From Bacteroidota bacterium (GTDB lineage: Bacteria; Bacteroidota; Bacteroidia; Flavobacteriales; Schleiferiaceae), in assembly GCA_016868755.1 (NCBI GenBank), contig VGFU01000001.1, positions 1 through 37,500 of the forward strand: 37,500 bases of DNA, written 5' to 3'. Position 1 is the first letter of the stretch, and each line of letters opens with the position of its first letter. A program made the position numbers and the translations under genes. Under the pieces are notes generated by a model. That model was not told where the DNA came from. It did not search any database and worked only from the letters and a program-made list of their open reading frames with translations. Positions 1 through 7,803 of this stretch are shown in pieces.

Positions 1-23
1 CCGAGACGCAGCCTGAAGCCTAA
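1..23 (+). CDS. Possible C-terminal end of FtsH (partial)
   Basis: The first 20 bases read ETQPEA before a TAA at 21-23. Bacteroidota FtsH proteases often end in an acidic, Pro/Gln/Glu-rich tail, and ftsH commonly precedes the LUD-domain gene and cdsA in this phylum. Only six residues are visible, so this is a context-based guess. Another frame is open from 1 to a TAA at 70-72, but its composition is less tail-like. Confidence 0.35.
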
Positions 24-72
24 TTTGGTGGACGCGCGCCGCGAAGCATTTATGTGTTATTTTCGCCTGTAA

Positions 73-702
73 ATGGCGGGTTGGATCGGCAAATTCCTCA
101 CGGTGCTCAGCGGAGCTCCCCAAGTGGGTAGCGACGAGGTTTCTGAACCCAATTTGGGCAAGTTCTCTGCGCTCGAAGACCCCGTAGACCTGGCCTTTGT
201 ACGCCGCTTTACCCAGTCGGGTGGCCTCTTTTTGTACTGCGGCAGCATCGACGAAGTGGTAGACAACCTCAAAGCGGTGGGCTCCGAGACCGGCCAATCC
301 CAGTTTTTTGTTCCCGAAAAACACCTGCACGCTTGGTTTCAGCAAGCCGGATTGCAGGTTGTCCACGACAATCCGCTCGAAGCCGACGCCATGGCAACTA
401 CGTGCCATGCGGCCGTCGCCCAGACCGGAGGAATCATGATCACCGATGCCCAAACCCAAGGGTTGAAGTTTGCGCAGCTCCCCGCCGTGCACCTCGTGGT
501 GGCCCGCGTGTCGCAGGTCGTCAACAGCCTTTCAGACGGAATGGCCGCCATCAACAAATTTCACCGCGAGCAGCGCCCCCTGAGCATTATTACCCTCAAA
601 GGCAAGCGCGACGAAGCCGTTCTTCAGGCCAAAGTCGACCCCAACAAGGGACGCGAGCTGTACTTCTTCCTCGTCGAAGACCACCTTTTTGCCGACCTAT
701 GA
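73..702 (+). CDS. LUD-domain protein (LutC/YkgG-like)
   Basis: The 209-residue protein resembles single-domain LUD (lactate utilisation) proteins. The recognisable part runs from about residue 90 to 205 and includes an ATTCHAAVAQTGGIMI-like stretch and the segment HLVVARVSQVV. No ferredoxin-type cysteine motif is present, unlike LutB. Family members in Bacteroidota sit between ftsH and cdsA, as here, and their biochemical role is unclear; LutC itself belongs to a lactate oxidation complex. The ATG at 73 gives the full domain. The stop codon overlaps the cdsA start (ATGA at 699-702), implying translational coupling. A cytoplasmic location is inferred from the absence of a signal peptide. Confidence 0.75.
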   Translation: MAGWIGKFLTVLSGAPQVGSDEVSEPNLGKFSALEDPVDLAFVRRFTQSGGLFLYCGSIDEVVDNLKAVGSETGQSQFFVPEKHLHAWFQQAGLQVVHDNPLEADAMATTCHAAVAQTGGIMITDAQTQGLKFAQLPAVHLVVARVSQVVNSLSDGMAAINKFHREQRPLSIITLKGKRDEAVLQAKVDPNKGRELYFFLVEDHLFADL

Positions 703-1319
703 TGCTGCGCAGCATCTGGGGCCTCGTGTATGCCCTGGTCGTCGCGTTTTTGTGCCTCGGTTTTCCGTGGACACCCGCCCTGCTGTTCCTGCTTTTGGCC
801 GGAGTCGCCTACGAATTCACCCGGCTCCCTGAGCTGAGTCCAAAACTTCGCTCGGCCGGCATCCTTTACACCTTTGCGAGCGCCATCGCAACCGGTTGGC
901 TTTGGGGCGTTGGCGGAGGCCAGTCCATCTTAGCGGTCTTTGTGCTCATTTGGCTTTCGGACTCCATGGCCTATGTGGGCGGACGCCTTTGGGGACGCAC
1001 CCCCATGGCGCCCGTGCTTTCGCCCAAAAAGACGTGGGAGGGCCTAATTATCGGCGGAATCTTCACCGTGGGCGTGGGCCATGCCCTACTCCACCTGCTT
1101 TTGCACACGTCGATGACCCTGTCCATTCTGCTTCCGGTAACCGTGGCGGTGTCCGCGCCGCTGGGCGATTTGGTTGGCTCCTACTTCAAGCGCGTGGCCG
1201 GCGTCAAAGATTCAGGAGTATTCTTGCCGGGCCATGGCGGATTTATCGACCGACTGGACAGCTACCTCCTCTCGAGCATTGTACTCGTCCTCGTCTTAAT
1301 CGCCGTTCAAACGTTTTAA
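699..1319 (+). CDS. cdsA: Phosphatidate cytidylyltransferase (compact form)
   Basis: CdsA makes CDP-diacylglycerol from phosphatidate and CTP in the inner membrane, the precursor of phosphatidylethanolamine and other phospholipids. The signature region is clear: WLSDSMAYVGGR, SPKKTWEG, then GDLVGSYFKR, KDSG and PGHGGFIDRLDS near the C-terminus, carrying the conserved acidic metal-binding residues. Several hydrophobic segments are present. The protein is only 206 residues, against roughly 260-280 in most family members; the shortfall lies between the N-terminal helices and the WLSDS motif. The start is the ATG overlapping the LUD stop; the same frame is open upstream to 333 but that part is a shadow of the LUD gene. 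psd follows 11 nt downstream, so the two likely form a lipid-synthesis operon. Confidence 0.9.
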   Translation: MMLRSIWGLVYALVVAFLCLGFPWTPALLFLLLAGVAYEFTRLPELSPKLRSAGILYTFASAIATGWLWGVGGGQSILAVFVLIWLSDSMAYVGGRLWGRTPMAPVLSPKKTWEGLIIGGIFTVGVGHALLHLLLHTSMTLSILLPVTVAVSAPLGDLVGSYFKRVAGVKDSGVFLPGHGGFIDRLDSYLLSSIVLVLVLIAVQTF

Positions 1320-1330
1320 CTGCCGCAATC

Positions 1331-1996
1331 ATGCTCCACCGCGAAGGAACCAAAACCATTTTTGTCAGCCTCCTAATCTTGGCCTTGCCCTACGTGCTCC
1401 TGACCCAGTTGGGTGCCCCAGAATGGGCCGTGAGCGCCTACCTCGCCGTGGGCTTGGTCCTTTTGGGCCTCGTGCTTCAGTTCTTTCGCAACCCAACGCG
1501 AACTACCGTTGCCCAAGCCGGCGAGGTGATTGCGCCCGCCGACGGCACCGTGGTGGTGATTGAAGAGGCCGAAGAACCGGAGTACTTCAACGGCAAGCGC
1601 AAGCAGATTAGCATTTTCATGTCTCCGCTCAACGTGCACGTCAACCGCGCGCCGGTCAGCGGTAAAACGGTGTTTGCCAAGTACCACAAAGGCAAATACC
1701 TCATGGCCTGGCACCCCAAATCAAGTACCGAAAACGAGCGTACGACCTTGGTTTTTGACACCCTCAACCACGGAGAAGTGATGATTCGCCAAATTGCCGG
1801 AGCCGTTGCGCGCCGCATCGCCGTGTACGTAAAACCCGGCCAGCCCGTTTCAGTGGGCGAAGACGTGGGCTTCATTCGCTTCGGTTCGCGGGTCGACATC
1901 TTTTTGCCGCTCGACGCCGAAGTGCTATGCAAAATCGGCGACAAGCCCCTTGGGGGCGAAACCGTGATTGCCCGGCTCAAGGCCGTTGGCCAGTAA
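1331..1996 (+). CDS. psd: Phosphatidylserine decarboxylase proenzyme
   Basis: Psd converts phosphatidylserine to phosphatidylethanolamine using a pyruvoyl group made by self-cleavage. The 221-residue protein has two N-terminal hydrophobic segments (about residues 9-50), the APADG motif with Asp71, the NVHVNR motif with His103, and the cleavage site FGSR with Gly185-Ser186, from which Ser would become the pyruvoyl group of the alpha chain. The length matches the short PSD-A subclass common in Bacteroidota. It follows cdsA at 11 nt and ends 6 nt before the convergent cmk stop, so the two operons meet here with no room for an intrinsic terminator. Confidence 0.93.
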   Translation: MLHREGTKTIFVSLLILALPYVLLTQLGAPEWAVSAYLAVGLVLLGLVLQFFRNPTRTTVAQAGEVIAPADGTVVVIEEAEEPEYFNGKRKQISIFMSPLNVHVNRAPVSGKTVFAKYHKGKYLMAWHPKSSTENERTTLVFDTLNHGEVMIRQIAGAVARRIAVYVKPGQPVSVGEDVGFIRFGSRVDIFLPLDAEVLCKIGDKPLGGETVIARLKAVGQ

Positions 1997-2002
1997 TCCA
2001 AA

Positions 2003-2689
2003 TCACGAATTCACGGAAGCCACGAGCTTCATCGCCGCGTCGAACAGCTCGTCGGGCGAAACCTGAGAGTTGTCAAGCACCACAGCATCGTCCGCAAGCA
2101 GCAGCGGACTATCGAGCCGCTCGCGGTCCTCTTTGTCGCGCTGAAGCAGGTTGGCCTTGACCTCGGCAAGGCTCACCGCTCCGGGTTGGGCGGCGTCCAT
2201 TTCGGCAAATCTGCGCTGCGCCCGCACGTCGGCGTCGGCGGTCACAAAGAGCTTGAGTTCCGCGTCGGGAAAAACTACGGTACCAATGTCGCGGCCGTCC
2301 ATGACCACGCTGTGGCTTCGGCCCATGGCTTGCTGCTGGGCAACGAGCCTCCGGCGCACGGGAACCAGGGACGACACCGCACTGACCACGCGGCTCACCT
2401 CCATGCTCCGAATCGCGTCTTCGACGTCTTCGCCGTTAAGGATGGCCCGATTGCGCCCCTGGGTGTCGCGCGCGAAGCCCAGATGGAGCTGCTCCAAGGA
2501 AGCATTGATGGCCACGGCGTTGATGCCCGTGGGCGAAGCCCATCCGTGGCGAATGGCGTGAAGGGCCACCATGCGGTACATGGCACCAGTGTCGATGTAC
2601 AAAAATCCGAGGGCGGCCGCCAAGCGCTTGGCCAACGTGGACTTTCCGGTCGAGGCGTAGCCATCTACGGCGATGCGAATCGGGATCAT
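2003..2689 (-). CDS. cmk: Cytidylate kinase
   Basis: Cmk phosphorylates CMP and dCMP with ATP for nucleic acid and phospholipid precursors. The 228-residue product begins MIPIRIAVDG and has the P-loop GYASTGKST at 10-18, followed by YIDTGAMYR and VMDGRDIGTVVFP, all typical of bacterial CMP kinases. The frame is open for 21 further codons upstream, but those lie in porQ. The ATG at 2689 overlaps the porQ stop (ATGA), the usual sign of coupled translation. It is the last gene of the minus-strand run rpmE2, nucleotidyltransferase, lon, porQ, cmk. Confidence 0.95.
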   Translation of the reverse strand: MIPIRIAVDGYASTGKSTLAKRLAAALGFLYIDTGAMYRMVALHAIRHGWASPTGINAVAINASLEQLHLGFARDTQGRNRAILNGEDVEDAIRSMEVSRVVSAVSSLVPVRRRLVAQQQAMGRSHSVVMDGRDIGTVVFPDAELKLFVTADADVRAQRRFAEMDAAQPGAVSLAEVKANLLQRDKEDRERLDSPLLLADDAVVLDNSQVSPDELFDAAMKLVASVNS

Positions 2690-3696
2690 AGCGAACGGGT
2701 GTAGGAGAACTGGGTGAATCGGCCCGCCACGTGGTAGACCGACTGCGACCACTGAAACTGGCTTTTGCCCGCCTTAAGCCCAAAACCCAGACTGAGTCCG
2801 GAGTTGGTGCGGCGCGTGGGCAGCTGCATTTCGAGCTGCCGGCGAAAATCGTAGCCAATTTGGGCGTGGAGGCGTCCGCCCAGCTCGGCCTCCACGGCCA
2901 CGGCCACGTGGCGCAAGGCTAGGTTGGCCCACGACGGCGCACTGTAGGTCGATTGCCCGGTCAACGGGTCGCGCACGTCGCGCAACGGCTCGTAGCCCGC
3001 AAGGTTCCAGCGCTGAAGGTCGCGGGCCGCCAAATGCACCCGGAACGGTGCGTAGCGAAACTTGCGGCTGAGGGCGGCGTGCAGCGCCGTAGGAAGGGGT
3101 TCAGCGGTGGCCCCCAATGGGTCGAGGCTCAGGCCCGCATGCTGAAGTACAAGCGCCGCATGCACGCGTCCACTGTCCGCCACCAAGGTCGCGCCCCAGT
3201 CGGTGCTGAGGGCCTGGGCGACGAGGTTCGAGGCTGTCTGCAGGGTCCAGCGCAGCGAAGTTCCCACCAGCAGCTGTGCTCCCCGGTCGCCCACGGCCCA
3301 GGACCGGGCTACGGTCACCCTGGGACGGGATTCCTGAAAACGAAAGCTGCCAATCACGGCGCCCAGTTCGTTGGTTTCGGGCATGGCGCCGGTGTTGAGG
3401 TAATCTGCGCCAACCGCTGCATACCAGGCTTTGCGGCGAAACGCAGCGCTCATGTGGCCCAAGCGGAGTCCGCTCGGAAGTCGCCCCGTGCTCAGCACAA
3501 CTTGGCTGCGGTCCAACCCTGCCGCCAACGACGGATTGAACGTGGACGCCGCCGCATCGGCCGGAAAAGCCCAAGCTGCCCCCGCCAACGCGTTCCAGCG
3601 AGCCGAGCCCGCCGTGTTCAGCGTCGACCACGAACCTGTTTGGGCGGCTCCGTTCACCGCGACCGACAACAAAATTCCAATCAGGCCCGTGCGCAC
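2686..3696 (-). CDS. porQ: Type IX secretion system protein PorQ
   Basis: PorQ is an outer-membrane barrel protein of the type IX secretion system, linked to attachment of cargo to the cell surface together with PorU, PorV and PorZ. The 336-residue product has a signal peptide (about residues 1-18, ending NGAAQ), then SARWNALAG and STFNPSLAAG, which match the N-terminal pattern of PorQ and related PorV/FadL-like proteins, and alternating amphipathic strands to the end. The start is a GTG 9 nt after the lon stop. The order lon-porQ-cmk is found in many Bacteroidota and supports the name. The rest of the secretion machinery is not in this window. Confidence 0.82.
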   Translation of the reverse strand: MRTGLIGILLSVAVNGAAQTGSWSTLNTAGSARWNALAGAAWAFPADAAASTFNPSLAAGLDRSQVVLSTGRLPSGLRLGHMSAAFRRKAWYAAVGADYLNTGAMPETNELGAVIGSFRFQESRPRVTVARSWAVGDRGAQLLVGTSLRWTLQTASNLVAQALSTDWGATLVADSGRVHAALVLQHAGLSLDPLGATAEPLPTALHAALSRKFRYAPFRVHLAARDLQRWNLAGYEPLRDVRDPLTGQSTYSAPSWANLALRHVAVAVEAELGGRLHAQIGYDFRRQLEMQLPTRRTNSGLSLGFGLKAGKSQFQWSQSVYHVAGRFTQFSYTRSL

Positions 3697-3705
3697 CGCA
3701 GCAAG

Positions 3706-6189
3706 TTACGCTTTAGCCGTGGACGTTGCTGAGCCCTCAGCGGGCTGCGCGGGTTTGCGCACGCTAAGCACCTTGGCGTTTTTAACATTTTTGTCGGTGA
3801 CGGCGTACTCAAGAACCTCGCGCATCGACCTCACGTAGCGCACCTCAAGACCTTTGAGGTAGTTCTCAGGAATCTCGCGCACGTCGCGCTCGTTGTCGGC
3901 GCAGAGGAGCACGGTTTTGATTCCGGCCCGCTTGGCAGCGAGGAGCTTTTCGCGGATTCCGCCCACGGGCAGCACTTTGCCACGAAGCGTGATTTCTCCG
4001 CTCAAAGCCAGGGCGTTGCGCACCCGGCGCTGGGTGTAGAGCGAGGTCAATGCCGTTAGCAGGGCGATTCCGGCTGAGGGTCCGTCTTTGGGCACCGCGC
4101 CCTCCGGCACGTGAAGGTGCACGTCGTACTGGCTAAAGTGCTCGGGTTCAAGACCAAATTCCGCGGCGTTGGACTTTAAAAAGGTCATGGCCAAGGTGGC
4201 GGACTCCTTCATCACGTCGCCCAGGTTGCCGGTGATGCTGAGGCGGCCGCTGCCCGGAGCAATGCTGGATTCCAGGTACAAAATGTCGCCGCCCACCGGG
4301 GTCCAGGCGAGACCGGTGGCCACGCCCGCCACGCCGTCGTTGGCGTAGTCGTCTTTGCGGAACCGCGCCACGCCCAAAATTTCAGTTAGGTCGGCCGCGG
4401 TGGGTTTGGTGGGGAAGTCCTTGCCTTCGGCGCGAGCCAAGGCAGCTTTGCGGGCCAGCTTGGCCAGCTGCTGGTCTAGGCGCCGCACGCCCGACTCCCG
4501 GGTGTATCCTTCGATCAATGCCGAAGCAGTGGTCGACTCGAGTTTGAGCGCCTTGGGCTCGAGTCCGTGTTCGCGCAGCTGCTTGGGCATCAAGTGGTTT
4601 TGGGCAATCTTCACCTTCTCTTCGCGGGTGTAGCCCGTGACTTCGATCAGCTCCATGCGGTCGCGCAGGGCGGGCTGGATTCCGCCCAAATTGTTGGCCG
4701 TGGCGATGAACAGCACCTTAGACAGGTCGTAGCCCATTTCGAGAAAGTGGTCGTGGAAGGCGTGGTTCTGCTCGGGATCCAGCACCTCGAGCAGCGCACT
4801 TGACGGGTCGCCTTGGGCACCCATGCCGAGCTTATCGATTTCGTCGAGCACAAGCACGGGATTGGACGCGCCTGCCTTTTTGATTTGCTGCAGGATGCGG
4901 CCGGGCATGGCACCAATGTAGGTTTTGCGGTGGCCGCGAATCTCGGCCTCGTCGCGCATTCCGCCCAGCGACATGCGCACGTAGGGGCGGCCAAGGGACT
5001 CCGCAATCGAGCGACCCAGCGAAGTTTTGCCCACCCCCGGAGGGCCGTACAGGCACAAAATCGGACTTTTCAGGTCGCCTTTGAGGGCCAGCACCGCAAG
5101 GTGCTCGAGGATGCGCTCCTTCACTTTTTCGAGGCCAAAGTGGTCGCGATCGAGGATTTTACGGGCCTTCTTCAGGTCGTGGCGGTCCTTAACAAGGTGG
5201 TCCCAGGGCAGGTCGAGCATCAGCTCGAGGTAGTTGCGCTGGATCCCAAAATCGGGTACCTGCGGATTCAGCCGCTGCAGGCGCGCCAGCTCCTTGTCAA
5301 ACTGCTGGGCCGCTTCGGCGGGCCACTTTTTGGCGGCCGCTCGCTGGCGGAACGACTCAAATTCCGCCTCAAAGCTGTTGCCGCCCAGCTCCTCTTGAAT
5401 GGTGCGCATTTGCTGCTGCAAAAAGTACTCGCGCTGCTGCTGGTCGAACTCCACGCGCACTTTGTTGGCGATGTCGTTCTTGACCTCGAGCAAGTGCTTC
5501 TCGTGACTCAAATGCTTGAGGACCTGCTGGGCGCGTACCTTCAGGTCGTGCTCCTCGAGCAGGAGCTGCTTGGCCTCGACCTCAAGGTTGGTATTGCTTG
5601 CGATAAAGTGCAGCAAAAACGTGTCGGACTCGATGTTTTTGACCGCAATCTGTGCCTCAGTCGGAATGTTGGGGCTCTCCTGAATGATTTCGAGCGAAAG
5701 CTCGCGGATGGTCGACATTAAGGCGGTAAACTCCGTATCGTTTTCGGCCGGAACCACGTCGTCCAGGTACTCAACCCGGGCGCGGTGGTAGGGCTCGTCG
5801 GTGATCAGTTCGACGATGCGAAACCGACGCTTGCCCTGCAAAATGGCCGTGATGTTGCCGTCGGGCATGCGAAAGGACTTGACCATCTGCACAAGCGTAC
5901 CGACCGGATGCAGATCGTCGGCCGAAGGGGTCTCGGTGTCGGCGTTGCGCTGCGCCACGACGCCAAAAAGCTTTTTGCCCTTCTGGGCCTCCTGAATTAG
6001 TCGAATTGACTTGTCGCGTCCGGCCGTGATCGGGCTGACGACGCCCGGAAACTGCACCGTGTTGCGCAGCGGGAGCAGGGCCAACTCCGGAGCCAAATCA
6101 GCCTCGGGGACCGAGTTGTCTTCTTCGTTGGTGATGAGCGGAATAAGGTCGGTGTCCTCGGAGAGGAGCGAAAAGCGGGGTACGTCCAT
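3706..6189 (-). CDS. lon: Lon ATP-dependent protease
   Basis: Lon degrades misfolded and regulatory proteins in the cytoplasm. The 827-residue protein has the N-terminal substrate-binding domain (about 33-240, starting [14 protein letters not shown]), a coiled region, the AAA+ module with Walker [10 protein letters not shown] at 382-390 and Walker [10 protein letters not shown] around 443-451, and the protease domain with Ser705 in KDGPSAG and Lys748 in REKLL, spaced exactly as in the Ser-Lys dyad of the family. The C-terminal tail is Ala/Pro-rich. The frame is open to 6333, but the ATG at 6189 ([10 protein letters not shown]) fits Bacteroidota Lon and clears the upstream gene, whose stop is 7 nt away. 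Confidence 0.97.
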   Translation of the reverse strand: MDVPRFSLLSEDTDLIPLITNEEDNSVPEADLAPELALLPLRNTVQFPGVVSPITAGRDKSIRLIQEAQKGKKLFGVVAQRNADTETPSADDLHPVGTLVQMVKSFRMPDGNITAILQGKRRFRIVELITDEPYHRARVEYLDDVVPAENDTEFTALMSTIRELSLEIIQESPNIPTEAQIAVKNIESDTFLLHFIASNTNLEVEAKQLLLEEHDLKVRAQQVLKHLSHEKHLLEVKNDIANKVRVEFDQQQREYFLQQQMRTIQEELGGNSFEAEFESFRQRAAAKKWPAEAAQQFDKELARLQRLNPQVPDFGIQRNYLELMLDLPWDHLVKDRHDLKKARKILDRDHFGLEKVKERILEHLAVLALKGDLKSPILCLYGPPGVGKTSLGRSIAESLGRPYVRMSLGGMRDEAEIRGHRKTYIGAMPGRILQQIKKAGASNPVLVLDEIDKLGMGAQGDPSSALLEVLDPEQNHAFHDHFLEMGYDLSKVLFIATANNLGGIQPALRDRMELIEVTGYTREEKVKIAQNHLMPKQLREHGLEPKALKLESTTASALIEGYTRESGVRRLDQQLAKLARKAALARAEGKDFPTKPTAADLTEILGVARFRKDDYANDGVAGVATGLAWTPVGGDILYLESSIAPGSGRLSITGNLGDVMKESATLAMTFLKSNAAEFGLEPEHFSQYDVHLHVPEGAVPKDGPSAGIALLTALTSLYTQRRVRNALALSGEITLRGKVLPVGGIREKLLAAKRAGIKTVLLCADNERDVREIPENYLKGLEVRYVRSMREVLEYAVTDKNVKNAKVLSVRKPAQPAEGSATSTAKA

Positions 6190-6196
6190 GGACCGA

Positions 6197-7372
6197 CTAG
6201 GGGGCAATGGCCGTGCCACCGCGGAGCGGCGCCGTTTGCGCAAAAATTTCGGACAAAATGTCGGTAGTCCCCGCGTCCAACGGCAGATTTCGGCGCGCCA
6301 GCACCCGCTCGGCCGTGGCGAGGGCCTTGTCAAGACGGTATTCGGTCATGCCCTGGGGTCCGCCCCAGCTGAAGTCCGGAATAAAGTTGCGCGGAAACCC
6401 CGCGCCAAACACGTTGCATGCCACGCCCACCACGGTTCCGGTGTTGAACATGCAGTTGATGCCCGCTTTGCTGTGGTCGCCCATCACCAGCCCGCAGAAC
6501 TGAAGGCCGGTGGGCTCAAATCGGCCGCTCGGGTAGCTCCACAGCTTGACCTCGCTGTAGTCGTTTTTGAGGTTCGAATTGTTGGTGTCGGCGCCCAGGT
6601 TGCACCACTCGCCCAAGACGGCATTGCCCAAAAATCCGTCGTGGCCCTTGTTGCTGTTGCCCCAAAGCACCGCGTTGTTGACCTCGCCTCCTACTTTGCT
6701 TCCCGGGCCAATGGTCGTGGCGCCGTAGATTTTGGACCCAAGCTTGAGTTGCGAACCTTCGCCCAGCGCGAGGGCGCCGCGCACGAGGCTGCCTTCCATG
6801 ATTTCGCTGCCAGCCGCCAAGTAAATGGCGCCGGTTCGGCTATTGAGCACGCTGGCCTCCACGGCCGCGCCTTCTTCGACAAAAATGCGGTCCCCGATCA
6901 GGGTATTGGTGCTGCTAATCACCGCAGAACGGCGTCCTGCCGTCAGCAGGTCAAAGTCAGCCTCGATGGCCTCGGCATTGGCCGAAAACACGTCAAAGGG
7001 CCGGCGAATCAGCCGCACGGGGTCCGAAAAAACCTGCGTTTCGGTATCCCCAGATCCGCAGCTCGCCAACCATTCTCCGTGGGCATCAACCAAGGACTGG
7101 CCCGGCTTGAGTGCCTCCACGGCCGCCACGAGGGCCGAAGTTGCGACCGCTGCGCCGCGCACGTGGCGCACCAAATCGCCTTCGGGCTCTGCAAGGTCAA
7201 AGCGTCCGCCCAAGTACGGCTGCGAATGGAACGAAAACGAGGAACCCGGGCTGCGGAGCGACCATTTTTCGCGAAGGGTAGTGATACCCACGCGCAGGTC
7301 GGCCACAGGCCGGGTCCAAGTAAGGGGCTTGAGCGTCTCGCGCTCACCGCGGTCGTGGAAGATGTAGTGCAT
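6197..7372 (-). CDS. GlmU-like putative sugar nucleotidyltransferase
   Basis: This protein of about 391 residues belongs to the Bacteroidota group annotated as GlmU-family sugar nucleotidyltransferase. The N-terminus carries the nucleotidyltransferase-like signature PLTWTRPVADLRVGI. From about residue 195 a left-handed beta-helix of hexapeptide repeats is recognisable (ALALGEGSQLKLGSKIYGATTIGPGS and onward), ending near NFIPDFSWGG. It probably transfers a nucleotide to a sugar phosphate or acts as an acyltransferase; the substrate cannot be read from sequence. The ATG at 7372 is chosen; a GTG two codons earlier (7378) is possible. It lies 18 nt after rpmE2, a pairing seen widely in the phylum, so the two are probably cotranscribed. 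Confidence 0.8.
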   Translation of the reverse strand: MHYIFHDRGERETLKPLTWTRPVADLRVGITTLREKWSLRSPGSSFSFHSQPYLGGRFDLAEPEGDLVRHVRGAAVATSALVAAVEALKPGQSLVDAHGEWLASCGSGDTETQVFSDPVRLIRRPFDVFSANAEAIEADFDLLTAGRRSAVISSTNTLIGDRIFVEEGAAVEASVLNSRTGAIYLAAGSEIMEGSLVRGALALGEGSQLKLGSKIYGATTIGPGSKVGGEVNNAVLWGNSNKGHDGFLGNAVLGEWCNLGADTNNSNLKNDYSEVKLWSYPSGRFEPTGLQFCGLVMGDHSKAGINCMFNTGTVVGVACNVFGAGFPRNFIPDFSWGGPQGMTEYRLDKALATAERVLARRNLPLDAGTTDILSEIFAQTAPLRGGTAIAP

Positions 7373-7390
7373 CCCCACGAAGGTAGCGGC

Positions 7391-7642
7391 TTACTTCGAG
7401 AATTTCGCGTAGCGGTTGCGGAACTTGTCCACACGTCCCGCCGTATCGAGAAGCTTCTGCTTGCCCGTGTAGAAGGGGTGCGAGTAGCTCGACACTTCCA
7501 TCTTCACGAGGGGGTATGCTACGCCGTCAACCTCGAGGGTTTCTTTGGCGTTCGCGCAGCTGCGAATAAGGGTTACGTCGCCGGTGCCCATGTCTTTGAA
7601 GGCGCACACGCGGTAGTTGGTGGGGTGCAGATTTTCTTTCAT
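7391..7642 (-). CDS. rpmE2: 50S ribosomal protein L31 type B
   Basis: The 83-residue protein matches type B L31: MKENLHPTNYRVCAFKD at the start, SYSHPFYTGKQ in the middle and VDKFRNRYAK at the end. The type A zinc motif (CxxC pair) is absent, which is characteristic of the zinc-independent paralogue. It is the first gene of a minus-strand run, with a TAnnTTTG-type promoter box 53 nt upstream. There is no Shine-Dalgarno sequence; the leader before the ATG is A-rich (ACAACAAAG). Confidence 0.96.
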   Translation of the reverse strand: MKENLHPTNYRVCAFKDMGTGDVTLIRSCANAKETLEVDGVAYPLVKMEVSSYSHPFYTGKQKLLDTAGRVDKFRNRYAKFSK

Positions 7643-7695
7643 CGCTTTGTTGTTTTAGATCGAGTTTTGGCCCGATCCCCATTTTTTGCGGACGG

Positions 7696-7703
7696 CAAAT
7701 GTA
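7696..7703 (-). promoter_or_regulatory. -7 promoter box TACATTTG for rpmE2
   Basis: On the minus strand the sequence reads TACATTTG, a full match to the Bacteroidota -7 consensus TAnnTTTG, 53 nt before the rpmE2 start. No clear TTG -33 element is at the usual 17-23 nt distance, so the match rests on the -7 box alone. Confidence 0.5.
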
Positions 7704-7787
7704 CGAAATACTTTGCACACGAGTTAGGTACGAGTGATTTATTGCACCGATCCCTGCCCAACCGCCCCAGGCATGCGCCCGGTTTGC

Positions 7788-7795
7788 GACCTTTG
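7788..7795 (+). promoter_or_regulatory. Possible -7 box GACCTTTG for the lipoprotein gene
   Basis: GACCTTTG matches TAnnTTTG at all but the first of the fixed positions and ends 8 nt before the ATG at 7804. No -33 TTG is evident. The 7643-7803 gap otherwise holds only the oppositely oriented rpmE2 box. Confidence 0.35.
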
Positions 7796-7803
7796 CCTCT
7801 GAA

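Noticed and set aside
333-698. Open frame extending cdsA upstream through the LUD gene
   Set aside because: The translated part is Arg/Pro-rich with no CdsA similarity and overlaps a real gene; the family-like sequence begins at the ATG at 699.
4813-5721. 302-codon plus-strand frame opposite lon
   Set aside because: It mirrors the Lon AAA+ and N-terminal domains and shows no independent motif or start context.
6190-6333. 48-codon N-terminal extension of Lon
   Set aside because: It overlaps the end of the upstream nucleotidyltransferase gene and is unlike any Lon N-terminus; the ATG at 6189 fits.
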